The translations under genes were made by a program, and so were the position numbers. DNA of 64,000 bases from Kwoniella dejecticola CBS 10117 (taxonomy: Eukaryota > Basidiomycota > Tremellomycetes > Tremellales > Cryptococcaceae): contig NC_089303.1 of assembly GCF_000512565.2 (NCBI RefSeq), forward strand, positions 1,860,001-1,924,000. The letters run 5' to 3'. Below the pieces are notes generated by a model. The model saw only the letters and a program-made list of their open reading frames with translations. It searched no databases and had not been told where the DNA came from. This document shows positions 34,393-46,085 of this stretch, one piece after another; position 1 is the first letter of the stretch; every line of letters starts with the position of its first letter.

Positions 34393-36163
34393 CTATGTTC
34401 GTTCATTTTGCACAATTATTTCTGCACTATCTAGTCCTGTATCTACGTCTACGGGATCCTCATTATCGCTCGCCTGACAAGGCACATCTGCCTGGATACC
34501 ACTACTACCGGTTTGCTGCTGCTGCTGCTGCAATTGCGCATTATGAGCATGTTTAGCCTTTTTCGACTCATGGTATTTCCGTTGTGGAATGACAGTTTCG
34601 AATGCTTTTCGCCAGTCGTTTTGCTGTATGTATTGCAAGAGGATATCGAATACCTATGATGCGGATTAGCATGAGCATCAGCATCGATACCATAGCCCGT
34701 TGTCTTTCCTTTGGGTGAGGAGGTCAAGGTTGGAAAGATGTGAAGACATGAAGTGCTGTATCCTTGCCATAAGGCTACACAATTTTGATGACCTGTAGGA
34801 GGGCGATGGATCACTCACCTGATTAACGGTCAATACCTTTCGAGTGGGTAGATTATCGATGAATTGGCCTATTGGGAGTCTGGCGGTGCGTATGCCCAGG
34901 AGTTCAGCTTTGTTTTGGCATAAATTCTGCAGATCACCCATAGCGTCAGCTTCAGCTTCATTTCGACTGGACACATCGAAATGGGAACTTCGTCTCTCCC
35001 ACAGAAGGACTTGCGTCTAAAATTTTAGGGGAAACACGAAATGTGAATAACCTCATCGACGCACCTTATATCTATTCCTATCTACTATACCTCCAATCAC
35101 ATAAACCTCATCTTCACTCAGAGTAGTCAACTCCTCTTCCGCATCCGCACTGAGATATACTAATTTATGAGTTCCACTTTTTAATCCTTCTGGGAGCTTC
35201 GGTCCTGTTAAGTAATTCTCCAAATTGATCCCTTCTTTCTTCTCTTCTCCTTCTCCTGCTCGGTCTCCAATGCTGTGCCCTGCGTCTAGCGGCTCCATTG
35301 GATTTGACGAAAATGTAATGTCAGATGGCGATGACGATGACAATGCGGCGCTGAGTTCCTTCACGCCTTGATGCCACCATACACTCCGACTCCATCTGTG
35401 CCAATTCCGATCGCTCATCTTGGTCCATAATCTAGGTGAAGCACTGGGCGAGAAACTCGTATGTATAATCGATTTGATGGGTTTGGTGACAGTTCGATTG
35501 GAGGAATAACAATAGGCGATTTGGGAAGTCATCGAGCTGATTTCCTGTACATCCATTCCATCCCGTCAGTATATTTCCTGATTGTTTCCTTCTGACTCTG
35601 GTGATTGCTTGGAGGAGCTCATCAGACGGTGAGATCTCCACTCGAGAGCCAGTATATAAGTTGATAATCTCACTCACCTGCTCATTCATCAGATCATCAA
35701 ATCCCAAATCCAGAACCACACCTCCACTCCAGCTTTCCCCGTCATTCAGCGTGCCATTGTCGAACTTGCGCTTAGACGCCTTGCGGTCCCTTTCCAGCTG
35801 TTTACGCTTCTCGTATATCGCCTTGTCCTCTTCGGTGAGCGTTCCCTCGGCGTATCCCTTCGATAAGGCCGATTGTCGTTCGCGCCGACGGGCTTTCTCT
35901 GCTGCTCGTTTCAGAGGTTTGAGCTCTTCCATACGGGCCTGTACCGACATCAATAATAGCACAATGAGCACCGACAGTGAGATTCACGAGTCGCATTGAA
36001 GCTCAAGTAAGATTATGAGACTCACCTGCTTAGCAGCTCGTTTCATAGCATTCTTACTCATCCCTTCTGGTCGGTCATTAGCTGTGACAGCTGGAATAGT
36101 CGATGGTCCGGCTTGAGATGTGACGTCCTCGTCGTGGACATTCATCAGAGCTTCTTCGTCCAT
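34393..36163 (-). CDS. TRM10: tRNA (guanine(9)-N1)-methyltransferase TRM10
   Basis: SPOUT-class enzyme that methylates N1 of guanine 9 in tRNAs using S-adenosylmethionine. The start at 36163 reads MDEEALMNVHDEDV. A basic Arg/Lys helix follows (AEKARRRERQSALSKGYAEG). The catalytic domain begins with GVVLDLGFDDLMNE and QIAYCYSSNR. It includes LVYLSADAEEEL, 'VYVIGGIVDRNRYK', 'LCQNKAELLGIRTARLPIGQ' and RKVLTVNQ. The GG-x-VD-x-N loop is the cofactor-knot and catalytic Asp region of Trm10. There are five exons (about 36026-36163, 35679-35938, 35066-35546, 34820-34927, 34393-34653). An insertion rich in Ser/Glu lies mid-domain, and a poly-Gln run (CTG/CAG repeat, 34515-34531) is in the tail. The tail ends with an acidic region. 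It starts 446 bp from the divergent UBC1 gene. Confidence 0.92.
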
Positions 36164-36609
36164 CTTCGTGTCCTCTTCTTGGTAGTTTGATGTTCGTACT
36201 CTGTGCTCTATGGCCTATGGTATAATCTTGTATGCTGATCTTTCGGACTATGAATGATAATGGTGCTTTCGGGATGACCCAAAAAAGTTGAAATGTCGGA
36301 TGTAGGGCAGCTGGCAGGCTAGGTCCGTGCGATCACACACTTATGCTGACGTAATAACGCGGGTCAAGTCCGATCATCATCAGCGTTAGGAGTAGACTAA
36401 GTGTGGGGGAGGACTGTTCGAGGTCGCCTATATATACTTTCCTCCATCTCAACTGAAGCTTTCTTCTTCACTTCGTCCTCATTCACATACTGATATATTG
36501 AACATTGGACCCCATCGCCACAGAATTAGTCTCATCCAATATCTCAGAAGTCCTGTCCATCTGCTCCACATCACTGAAGGTTCACTCATATCGAAGGAAA
36601 CCGGACATC
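36164..36609. promoter_or_regulatory. Divergent promoter region TRM10 / UBC1
   Basis: This 446-bp region separates the divergent starts. It contains TATATATAC at about 36430, 180 bp upstream of the UBC1 start, and CT-rich leader sequence. Promoter function is inferred from position. Confidence 0.5.
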
Positions 36610-38142
36610 ATGTCGGACGCTAGGTTACGTCGTGTGCAGAAGGAGATCCGAGGTGAGTTGAGCATGCTCCTATAAACCTCAACTTCTTCTTCGCAGCTCA
36701 GGAAACGGCAGTCTGGGGTCCATTCTGATTCATCTTCGGCTGCAGATTGTGCAAAGGACAAGACGAGCAATATCTCAATCGATAGTGAGTCAAAGCTTCC
36801 TTCCCCATCTCGCTCAAGATGGAATGTCCTGCTGACTCGCCAATAGTGATTGATGAATCACCGTTTCACCTCGTCGGAGCCTTTCCAGGACCAGTAAGTC
36901 AGCTGTCATGATGACACGTTTGGTGTTACCAGCTGACTGTATGGAGCACAGCCTGATACGCCTTACGAAGGAGGATACTATGAAGTGGTAAGCTGTCTCC
37001 CACGACCGCACAGCTGAGCTCGAGCTAATTCTTTCCGGACTTCGCAATAGGATATAGTCATTCCGGATGCATACCCCTTCCAACCTGTCAAAATGAAGTT
37101 CATAACGTATGTCGATATTCCTTTGTTTGTCCGAAGGAGTCCTGATTTGCTAATTGGCTTGAGTATTACAGGAAAGTATATCGTAAGTTGCCGGTCGAGC
37201 GCACGCATCTCCGACGAAAATAGCTAAACACCCCTCATTCATCAGATCCGAACGTTTCATCTGCCAGTGTGAGTCTGCCCATACATCAGGAAGATACTCG
37301 TTGTAGCTGACCTTTATCTAAATCAGGGAGCCATTTGTCTTGGTATGTAACATTCACCTCGCTGAGTATCCAGACAGAGACAGTCAATTCGGTTGAGCTG
37401 ATACAACGAATAACGCAGACATCCTGAAAGACGCTTGGTCGCCAGTGAGTGCAACTGATCCCGTGCTGGCCGCCACGCTCAGCTGACATTGTCATGACTA
37501 GGTACTCACCCTCAAATCCACCTTGATCTCTCTTCAATCCTTGCTATGCGAACCGGTACCGAATGATCCTCAAGACGCCGAGGGTATGTGAAAGTTTCGA
37601 TGTTACGCAGCTCGATCATCGATGGACTAGAGGCAGCCCGAGTGTGATCCGCTAACTCCGTTGTTATCATCATCCAGTCGCAAAGCACTACCTAGCAGAT
37701 CGGAATTCATTCAACGCCACGGCGAAACACTGGGCTCAAGCATACGCACAAGCGCCGGCACACAAGAAGAAGAACGAGCCTGGAAAAGTAGCTACAGATG
37801 CTGAGTTGGCGGGATTGTCGGAGGAGAACGTTATTGGGTTCACGGATATGGGCTTCTCAAGGGAACAAGTGGTAAGTACCTTCTTCATCCCTATATTGCC
37901 TCCGCACTGCCACAAAGACTCTGAGAGACATCCGCCGTCACGCAAAGTCGAAGATGCCGATGCTGAGTCATTGAAACAGATAACTATATTGAAGAAACTG
38001 AATTACCGGGGGAACAACGTCAATCCGCAATCGTATAATGCCGTAAGCCCGCATCCCCTCACGTATTCGTAACATCTCAACCTGATCTGAGATTCGACTA
38101 ATACTGATTGTTTGACAGGTCCTCGAAGAACTGCTGAAATAA
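36610..38142 (+). CDS. UBC1: Ubiquitin-conjugating enzyme E2 with UBA domain (Ubc1/UBE2K)
   Basis: Class II E2 that builds K48-linked ubiquitin chains for proteasomal degradation. Thirteen exons join to 660 nt and 219 residues: 36610-36652, 36746-36784, 36847-36893, 36952-36987, 37051-37106, 37172-37182, 37246-37268, 37328-37343, 37419-37444, 37502-37583, 37678-37871, 37980-38042 and 38119-38142. The UBC core has PFHLVGAFPGPPDTPYEGG, then 'FITKVYHPNV', and the active-site Cys89 in 'SGAICLDILKDAWSP'. The UBA domain at the end includes 'LSEENVIGFTDMGFSREQV' and 'LKKLNYRGNNVNPQSYNAV'. Two exons are only 11 and 16 nt, so the coding capacity is easy to miss by automatic calling. The frame is intact across all twelve introns. 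Confidence 0.94.
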
Positions 38143-38686
38143 GCGAGAATGACCAGTGAAGACATCACAAGATGTCGTTCAGCTTTAGGAAGGGCATATG
38201 AATTGGTAGGATTGGTAAACGTTTCTTTGTCTGTCCAGTGTGTGTTGGATTTCACGCGGATCAGACTCTCTTGGACTATCCAAGTCCTACTGGTCGATCA
38301 ATCACGATTTTAGTAGAAAAGTAGACAGGTATTTGATAGTCTTGGAAATCATGTAGCATCCATCAAATCAAATATGTCATCCATTCATGCGATTCTCATT
38401 TCATGGTCCCTTTCAACGGCGTGGCCCAAAACCAGAGATATAGCTACAGAGCATAACAGTAGATGAGTATATCGATAGTGAAGCACAAGGCTGTGAGAGC
38501 TAGTACAATACATTGAGGTGATACAACGACCTGGCTTGGCACCGTTTTTGAACTTGAGTTGATTTACAACTCACGCAAAATGCAGTAGTTGTTTTACTTG
38601 AGTCAAGTTTGATAGATACACGATTGTGATGATGATGACAGTCATGGCAGTCATGACGACGCAGGTGATGGCAATGATGAGAACAA
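38143..38686. other. Convergent intergenic region
   Basis: This region lies between the UBC1 stop (plus) and the stop of the Sld7-like gene (minus). It contains ATC/TCATCA-rich and AT-rich sequence that fits 3' ends. The short minus-strand frames show repetitive composition and no supported product. Confidence 0.45.
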
Positions 38687-41156
38687 TCAATTTTCGTCCT
38701 CCTCTTCAATAACGGAATCCAACTTGATCCTGCTTTCATACTCCTGCACATGCTCATGTTCATACTCTCCCTCATGCTCGTGCTCATAATTGTAATTTAT
38801 CCCTTGCCTCACCATCGCGCCCACCTCCAACGACGGAGCCGGCGTGCTCGTAGATTCCTTGCCCGCATCCGCATTCGCTATAGGGTCCATCTCTGCTTCT
38901 TGATTTGTGGTTGTATTTGAGTGACCGTTGTCTATCGCAAGAAGCATTTCTTGAGGTTCCACGCGCTGAGGTAAATACATATCCAGGTGAACATTGATGA
39001 TCCGATGAACCACGTCCTTGGGGATCAGATCAAGATGTAGTCGGTCTCTCTAGAAACCCCAGGCCACAGTCAGCGTCCACGTCAATTGAACCTTTCTCGT
39101 CGATAGCATGCTCTTTCTGAAACCGACGATAAGGGTCGATAAAGATGAACTGAACTCACAAATGCAAAATATGTTCCCTTAGTAGTCATCCCGAAAACAT
39201 CCTTGAACAGTTCATGCGTGCGCGGTATACTGCGTTGTTCAAGTAATACCAAAGTCTGCTTCCGTATTGCCTGTCGCGACGCAATGATCAGTGGCCAGTA
39301 AAACCATATTGGGGTACCAATACTCCGAGAGCACTTACAGCTTTGTTATCCAGTACCTGTTGCGGTACTCTGACCCGTTTATTCCTCGAGCTGCTTGTCC
39401 CTCCTCCCTCGCCATTCGCAATATCCACATCCGATAGAGCCTTTTCGGAAGTGGTGAGTTCTCCTGTACTTTCCTTTGACTTGGTCCGGCTCATCAGTGA
39501 TGGAACAGGTGTAATTGATTTTCCCCTGTGTCCGAAAATGTCTTCCTCTTCCTCTTCTTCTTCTTGTTCTTCGGCTTCGTCCTCCTTCTCTTTCCCCCTC
39601 GCATCCTTAATACCGACCCCAGCTCGCTTGTTGACCTCCTCATGCGAAGTCGAGTGTGACAGCACTCTCTCCGACTTCGCGTTAAGCGGCCTAGACGGTT
39701 CCAAAGCATTGTTCCCTACTTTTCGTCTTTTGTCGAAATCTCCTTCGGGCGGATCCGATTCTCTCGCTCGTTTCTCGATGCGACTCATAAGATCCAATTG
39801 AGAAGATGAAGATGAAGAGCGAATACGTTGATGATCATGCTGAGAATGGGAATGCGGATGTTGTTGCGGATGTGACGGATGGGACGGAGCTTGAGAATGC
39901 GCCTGTGGTTGAGGATGTTGGTAGATTGACGAAGAGACTGAGGATGTCCGGGAGAATGATCGAGAGGGGAAAAGCGGTAATGGTTTCTTAGGAGCCTTGG
40001 CAGGGAAGAACAGAGGTGCTCGAGGCAGAGGTTCTCCAGGTTTGACCTTACTTGCATTTGTAGCATTTGTCTGTGGAAGAAGAAGTTTTCGCCTGCCTAC
40101 GCATAATTTCAATGTCGCTTGACCTTGACCTTGACCTTGATTTTGCGCTATGCTTGAGATTACTTGTTCTTGTCTTTGCCCGTACACCAGGATGGTCGAG
40201 TTGCTTGATGGGTCTACCATACATCGCATCACATACACGGATATATCAGCACACCTCGGCAAACTGTCTTTTGTAGTCAAGAAGAAATCGATCACGAAAA
40301 ATTACCCACCGACTCCTTCGTCGCCTAGTCCAATCAAGATCGCACTCAACGTCCTTCCATTCTGATTCAGCTTCTCGTTCCTACATAGTAGACCCGTAAA
40401 ATATGCGGCCAGCAGAGGCGCCTGGGGAGATATCGACATGTGGATAGTATTTCCATTTTCGTCCGATTCGCCTTCCAGAACTTCGTCAGGCGGCAGATCA
40501 ATCGTTCCTCTCACCTGCAAGTACTTTCTACCACGCATTGATTCAAGCGATAAGCAGAGATCGGTATCGCCGTTGGTGAGAGGGAAGGGGGACTGAGGAC
40601 CTGCTGAACTCCCTCCCGGCGTGGATGCGCCAAGTGCGCTTCGGATCCCGGGTGTGCTTTGAATCGGGACGTCAAATGGGTTGATCTCCTTGGTAGCAGC
40701 AGTGGAAGGGGTGGCAGGGCTGAATGATAGTAATGCGAAGAACGTTATACCTATCGATGATGCATCGGGGATCCCTCAGCAGCCAACTCGATGCACCATC
40801 ATTCTATTGTCATTGAAATCAAGGAATATGAACATACCATCCAGCCTGAATCCCTCGTTGCCGATTTCCAAACCGCCTCTCCATAACAACCTCCACGCCG
40901 TTCGACTTCTCGGCGTATGTATCGCACCAGCACCACCTAGCAAGACATCCTTGCTCTTACTCAAAGGCGTGACTAGATTATCGCTCGAAGCTGAAGCTGA
41001 GTCGGTTGAGGTCGACTTATCGGGACTCAGTATCGAAGGTAAGAGTGTCTTCCTTGTGAACGAGCAACTTGACGTTCCGCCTAATTTGGGCCGAGCGAAG
41101 GGATTCCTCGACGGTGAAGGTCCCACGGAAGACAGGTGGGAAGGTATCGTCGTCAT
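38687..41156 (-). CDS. Sld7-like replication-initiation protein (tentative)
   Basis: Exons 40838-41156, 40310-40750, 39339-40213, 39160-39270 and 38687-39049 (minus) total 2,109 nt and 702 residues. The N-terminal third has TAWRLLWRGGLEIGNEG, a strand ITFFALLSFS, and later SMRGRKYLQVRGTIDLP and 'AYFTGLLCRNEKLNQNGRTL'. The middle (about residues 270-520) is low complexity: His/Gln/Ser-rich, then Arg/Lys and a Glu run. The C-terminal module reads KQTLVLLEQRSIPRTHELFKDVFG followed by MTTKGTYFAFRDRLHLD and VVHRIINVHLDMYL. That last pattern resembles the C-terminal domain of Sld7, partner of Sld3 in origin firing, but I rely on memory of the family. The extreme C-terminus is acidic with an His/Glu repeat. 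The alternative is an unknown conserved fungal protein. Confidence 0.6.
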
Positions 41157-41651
41157 GACCGCCGCATCAGGACTGATTCGACGATCCCACTAGATCTCGA
41201 GTCTCGAAGAAAGCTGTAAATGATGATGAATCTCTCGATGATGTCGAATCCAATTCTCAAAATCAGACGCGTCTAAAGATCCTTTACACTGCACGCGACC
41301 CGCTGAATCGTTCGTTTGGATCGCTCTGTTTTTGCTGAGTGTCCCAGTATCTCTTCTCCAAAGTCGGCTCAAAGGGCTGCAGCGTATACGAGGGGCTGCT
41401 AATGGGATCAAGGTTGTATGTCTAAGTGTAACAATGCATACGATGCATATTATCTCTGAAAATAAATGAGCCTATCGACCGGTTTATTGACTGATCGACT
41501 GATCAGGCGAAGAATGTATTTGCTCCCTCCTTTAATCTGTGACGATTGTCGAGAGCTACAACCGGAACTCTATCTCGAACATCAATAACTTTCTAAGCTC
41601 ATCAGCTACTTCGATCTACTGCAGCACGCTAGTAAGGAGCCGAACGAGATC
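41157..41651. promoter_or_regulatory. Divergent promoter region Sld7-like gene / LSM4
   Basis: This 495-bp region lies between two divergent genes. It contains AT-rich sequence near 41430-41480 and no ORF with coding character. No TATA box is obvious. Promoter role is inferred from position. Confidence 0.45.
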
Positions 41652-42548
41652 ATGGTGAGGCAAATTCCAAGCAGCTCCGCCCCTTTGGATACATGCTAAC
41701 ATTTGTCGCTCAGCTGCCGTTATCACTGCTCAATGCCGCTCAAGGCAAACCGATGGTAGGTCTCTTTCATCCTCATACCACTTACAAAGATCCCCCGAGT
41801 GCAAAGAGGTATGACAAGTGCTGACTGAGTCTTTCATCGCGTTGCTTATGTAGCTGGTCGAACTGAAGAATGGAGTGACCTTCAATGGACATCTAGTGGA
41901 ATGCGATAACTTCATGAATGTCACGCTGAGGGAAGTGTATCAAACGTCAGCGGATGGAGAGAGGTTCTGGAAGATGAAGGAGATGTTCATAAAGGGTAAC
42001 ATTGTGGGTTCACCACAACAAACATATCCATCGAACCTGCATCCATGTGTCCCGACTCTCAGAATCCTAGAGGTGTATATATTTTCCACCAAGAACGTCA
42101 ACTGATGTCCTTCGCATGATCCAGATAAAATACTTCCGTATAGCGGACTCGATCTTAGATACGGCAATGGAAGAACAGGAGAAACAACGATCGGCAAATA
42201 GACAACGAGGAGGTAATCGAGGTGAGCTTATGCATCTATCCTTCTCGCTCGTCATGGTCCTGCACAAGCTGACTTTCTGTGATATTCTTAGGAGGACGAG
42301 GTAACCAATCGAATAATCGGGGAGGTCAGTCATGTATCTTTTTGTCTGACACCTCCACACTGTTTGATGCAATCATGAGTCACATATAGCTGATGTGATA
42401 CTTGAATGCGTTAGGTCGAGGTGGTCAGCCGGGTCGTGGAGGACCGCCAGGGCGAGGAGGCGGACCAGGAGGAGGCGGGAGAGGTGGTCCGGGCGGAAGA
42501 GGAGGACGAGGAGGACCGCGAGGAGGGAGAGGAGGAGGACCGCAATAG
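41652..42548 (+). CDS. LSM4: U6 snRNA-associated Sm-like protein LSM4
   Basis: LSM4 is a subunit of the Lsm1-7 ring (mRNA decay, P-bodies) and Lsm2-8 ring (U6 snRNA). Exons 41652-41654, 41714-41755, 41854-42003, 42125-42221, 42292-42324 and 42415-42548 total 459 nt and 152 residues. The joined N-terminus reads M/LPLSLLNAAQGKPM/LVELKNGVTFNG, followed by 'HLVECDNFMNVTLREVYQTS' (Sm1) and KGN/IIKYFRIAD (Sm2). The tail is Arg/Gly/Pro-rich (RGG type), typical of LSM4. The first coding exon contains only the ATG, followed directly by GTGAGG. The LPLSLL start is identical to that of LSM4 in other eukaryotes, which supports this join. Confidence 0.94.
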
Positions 42549-43214
42549 CCGGATCAGACTACAACAGATTATTATGATTGACGGGCAGAAGGCCGCCAAG
42601 GAAGGAGTTGAGGTCAGAGAGACCCCACATCACAGGGCACAAATACAGAATCAACTTTCTAGGCTTGTCATCCGTTATGCAGACAGCCTGCGACATCCCC
42701 GCCAATCGTATCATGCCAGCCGGTATTCCGCGCGTGACGTGTGGGATGTGGAAGGTAAACCCCGGATCAGACGTTGACTTGATTCCGACTGATTCGCCTA
42801 TGACGAGACACGCTAATGACACCATCACTGATCAATGGTAGAATGGTCAGTCCGCGACCGGTTGACAACCATTGCTAGGATGCTGCTACTCGACTGGGTT
42901 CTAAGCCGGTTTAGCCAGATTCATAATTGCAATAACTGCTGTACAGTCCGGCATCAACTTCGAGACTCGAGACATCCATCCATCCATCCTTCCAGTATCG
43001 GTCATATTGGTAATATTCATCCGTCGACAAAATACATATATACGTTAATATCCTCGGGTATCTTCCGGTGCGTGATGGTCATCTATATCATTCTCTGTGT
43101 ATATCTATCCGTCTTGTCGCTACATAAAAATTGACTAGATTGTCTTCCATTGTTTTGCAGGAGCCAGAAGGCAGAAGCCGGCATTCAATCGCCGGGACGA
43201 ATTACTGCTTCAGT
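42549..43214. other. Convergent intergenic region
   Basis: This region lies between the LSM4 stop (plus) and the integrase-finger gene stop (minus). It contains a CATC/CCATC-rich short repeat near 42980 and AT-rich stretches typical of 3' regions. The frames at 42559-42841 have no supported product, and I see no gene. Confidence 0.45.
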
Positions 43215-46085
43215 CTAGGTTATCGATGATAGCCCAAAGTCCGACCACTGACACTGGCTGAAATCTATTTCTTGCTGACCCAATCCCATATCAATGTTAC
43301 ATTTAGGTTCTTGCACCATGATCTGTGGAAAAGAGGGGAGAGCGGCATCCGTATTTCCGAAAAGGAAAATAGGGTTGAGTGCGTCTTCCCCTTCTGCAGG
43401 CTGCTCGATAATCACGGTTGGCGGAGGTAAAGGTAAAGATAAGGGGTTAACAGCAGGAATGGGAAGGGGATTGGAGACATCTTCAACAGCTTGCGATAAG
43501 ACGAATTCCATGTGTTTCAAACTTTCTTCACTGACTTGATAAGGCGTCATTGACACGGGCTGGTCCCCTTGAGCTTGAGCCTGAGTCACACCGACAGCTG
43601 AAGATAGGTTATCGGAACTTGCTTGGGTAGCTAAAGCTAGTATACTTATAGCTTCGAATTCCGCATTGATTCGTTCCGACGATCTCGGGCTAATCTGATG
43701 CTCAACCATGACCATTGGCATCCCATTACCGTTCCCATTACCGCTCGTTGGCGAACCCAAGGTTTTGAGGAGATCCGGATCTGTATCGTGGATCTCGAGG
43801 ATCTGATCTTGCGACATACCGGCAGCTTCACCCAGCGCGAAGATATTGTTTTGATCGAACATCCGCTGAACAGCAGCTACCGCGTCCATAGCAGCTTGGT
43901 CGGCTTCTGCGACTTCAAGCATCCCCGCTGATGCCGACGATGATGTCGAGGATGGTATGTGTGGTATCGTTGCCGAAGGGATGCCGTTGATGTTGGTGCT
44001 GGTGCTGCTATACAGTTGATCGGGTAAATGAAGAGGTTCGTCCGTCGGATCGAGCGTCGAAAAGTTGAATTCGGGAACAGGTAGCATGTATGTACTGGGA
44101 GGTGCCGATATTGACGAGTAATCCGTTTGATCCGGGAAGAAGTTCACTTCCAGGTTGGACCCCATATTGAATGGGAGGGGGAAAGTGAAATTCCCTTCTA
44201 AGGGAGTAGTGCTTCCTGATATCGGATATATCTGATTGCTTTCTCTCCATTGGTCAATCTTCGTATCGACGTTGATTGTCCCTGCCTCGGTGTACAGCAT
44301 ATTCCCCTCTGCGGAAGAAGATGTCATGGAGGCTGGATCCATTTGGAATCGTTGGCTGAAATACCCCATGCCCATGTCCACACCCATACTCATATCGGAT
44401 ATTGATAGGACATCTTCGTTATTGAGGGAGTTCAAGCTGGAAGAAGACGTCGTTCGTGACAAACTACCGTAAACTCCTCCGAAACTGGGATCGGGAACGG
44501 ACAAGAATTGGTTCCCACCCATGAGCTCTGGATTAGCTGAAGATGGATTGGAATATCCCACGTGGGAGTAGGAATGGGATGGATGGGCGTTTGGGAATTG
44601 CGGGAGGTTGGATTCTGAATTACGGCGAATCATCGTGTTTGAGTTTATATCACAAGGTGGTTTGACGTCCAAGTAAGTCGTCGATTGCTCATGATACGAA
44701 CTGGCTCTTCTTGGCATCGGCGGCTGACTTAAACCATTTGATCCACTGTACTTCGGTCCACTCGTCGATCCCCCATTTTCCTCTGACTGTAGTTGTTGTT
44801 GCTGATGATGATAATGATGATGACCTTGACCTGGAAATTCGTACGACATGGACGCTGAAGCTGACTCTGTAACATACAGACCCTCGATATAAGGATGGAT
44901 GTTACTGGTCTCGTCGTATGCTGACATGTCGATAGCAGACTCGCCCATGTCCATCGATGTAGGCATGGGCATGGACATAGCTGAAGGGTCATCTGAGACC
45001 GCATAATGTATATATCCATCGTCCGACACTGCTGAGCCACGTCTGGACCGATACGAGTCGACCGTACGTATCGAAGGTCGTCTGTGCGGCTTGTGGCCTA
45101 GTGCAGCTGCGTTCGCACGAGCTTGGGCGAGAGTCACCGGTCGTTTGTTCGCTAATTGTGTGTCGGACGTCTGCAAGGAGCTAAATACAATCACACTCGT
45201 CAGTCAGTCAAATGCTCTCGCTTCTCTGGGATGTTACGGCTGACTTCGACGAAACTTACATCAAGAAAGCTTGAGATTCGGACATATTGCTGAATCCAGC
45301 TGACGATTGTGTCCGTCTTGATTGGCAGAACGGGCAATCTCTCACGAAGCGGGCTATGATCTCCTTCGGTATCCACGAATAATATCTTCGCACCTGTGTT
45401 CGTTGGTATCACCTCACATGATTAGCTCTCTTTAACAGCGAAACTCTATCCATCACTCGTCTTGGCTTTTGACTTTGACTCTGACTTCGACTTGACTCAC
45501 TTGAGCACTGGTCTTATCTCTTCCTCCGTGTCCGGCTTGACCATGGCAATGGCACAGGACCTCGTATATCTGTTCTTTGACCGCTACGGGCTTGTGATCG
45601 TGGCAAACGATCTTCTCGCCTCCGAACGACGTAAGCTGGAACATCTTCTTGGCCCAAAACCGGAATTGAGCAGTCTTAGTTGACGTATCCTTCGGATCTT
45701 GCAAGACACTCAGTACCGCATCATACATCTTCTGCGTCAACAGCGCTTTCTCCCTTTTCTTGGGGGAGAGGTTTTTCAGATAATCCTGCACCATTAGATT
45801 GAATTTGTGTGGCGAGGGGAACAATGGGTCCGCAGTGGACTCGAGGAGCTCATCGTACTTCGGTAAAGCCAATAACTCGTCTTGGTCGCACCATAACTCG
45901 TCGGCTCCGTCCGGCGGGGATTGCGATTGAGAAGACGAGCGTGAGACTGAGATCGGTATGCTTTTGGTCTCGTACTCATCGGAATACTGCGAATGGGTCT
46001 GGGAGTATGGCGGTATCGTGATGCCCATTGCCGTCCCGACAGGCATGGAAGGTCCAACCGGTGGACGGACAATCATGGCCGGCAT
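43215..46085 (-). CDS. Large protein with a retroelement-type integrase zinc finger
   Basis: Exons 45501-46085, 45260-45393 and 43215-45180 (minus) total 2,685 nt and 894 residues. The N-terminal third includes DELLALPKYDELLESTADPL and a helical module 'FRFWAKKMFQLTSFGGEKIV'. It is followed by an H2C2 integrase zinc-binding domain. Its pattern is H-x4-H in 'CHCHGQAGHGGRDKTSAQ' and C-x2-C in FVRDCPFCQSRRT, with YYSWIPKEI between them, as in Ty3/Gypsy integrases. No integrase catalytic core (DDE) follows. The remaining 650 residues are Ser/Gln/Asn/Met-rich and look like a transcription-activation region. The His-x4-His and Cys-x2-Cys ligands are intact. I infer a domesticated DNA-binding or regulatory protein. 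It has a very long upstream region (1.9 kb), which fits a regulated gene. Confidence 0.8.

Noticed and set aside
40681..41193. 170-codon plus-strand ORF
   Set aside because: It is antisense to exons 1 and 2 of the Sld7-like gene, which joins across five exons in one frame.
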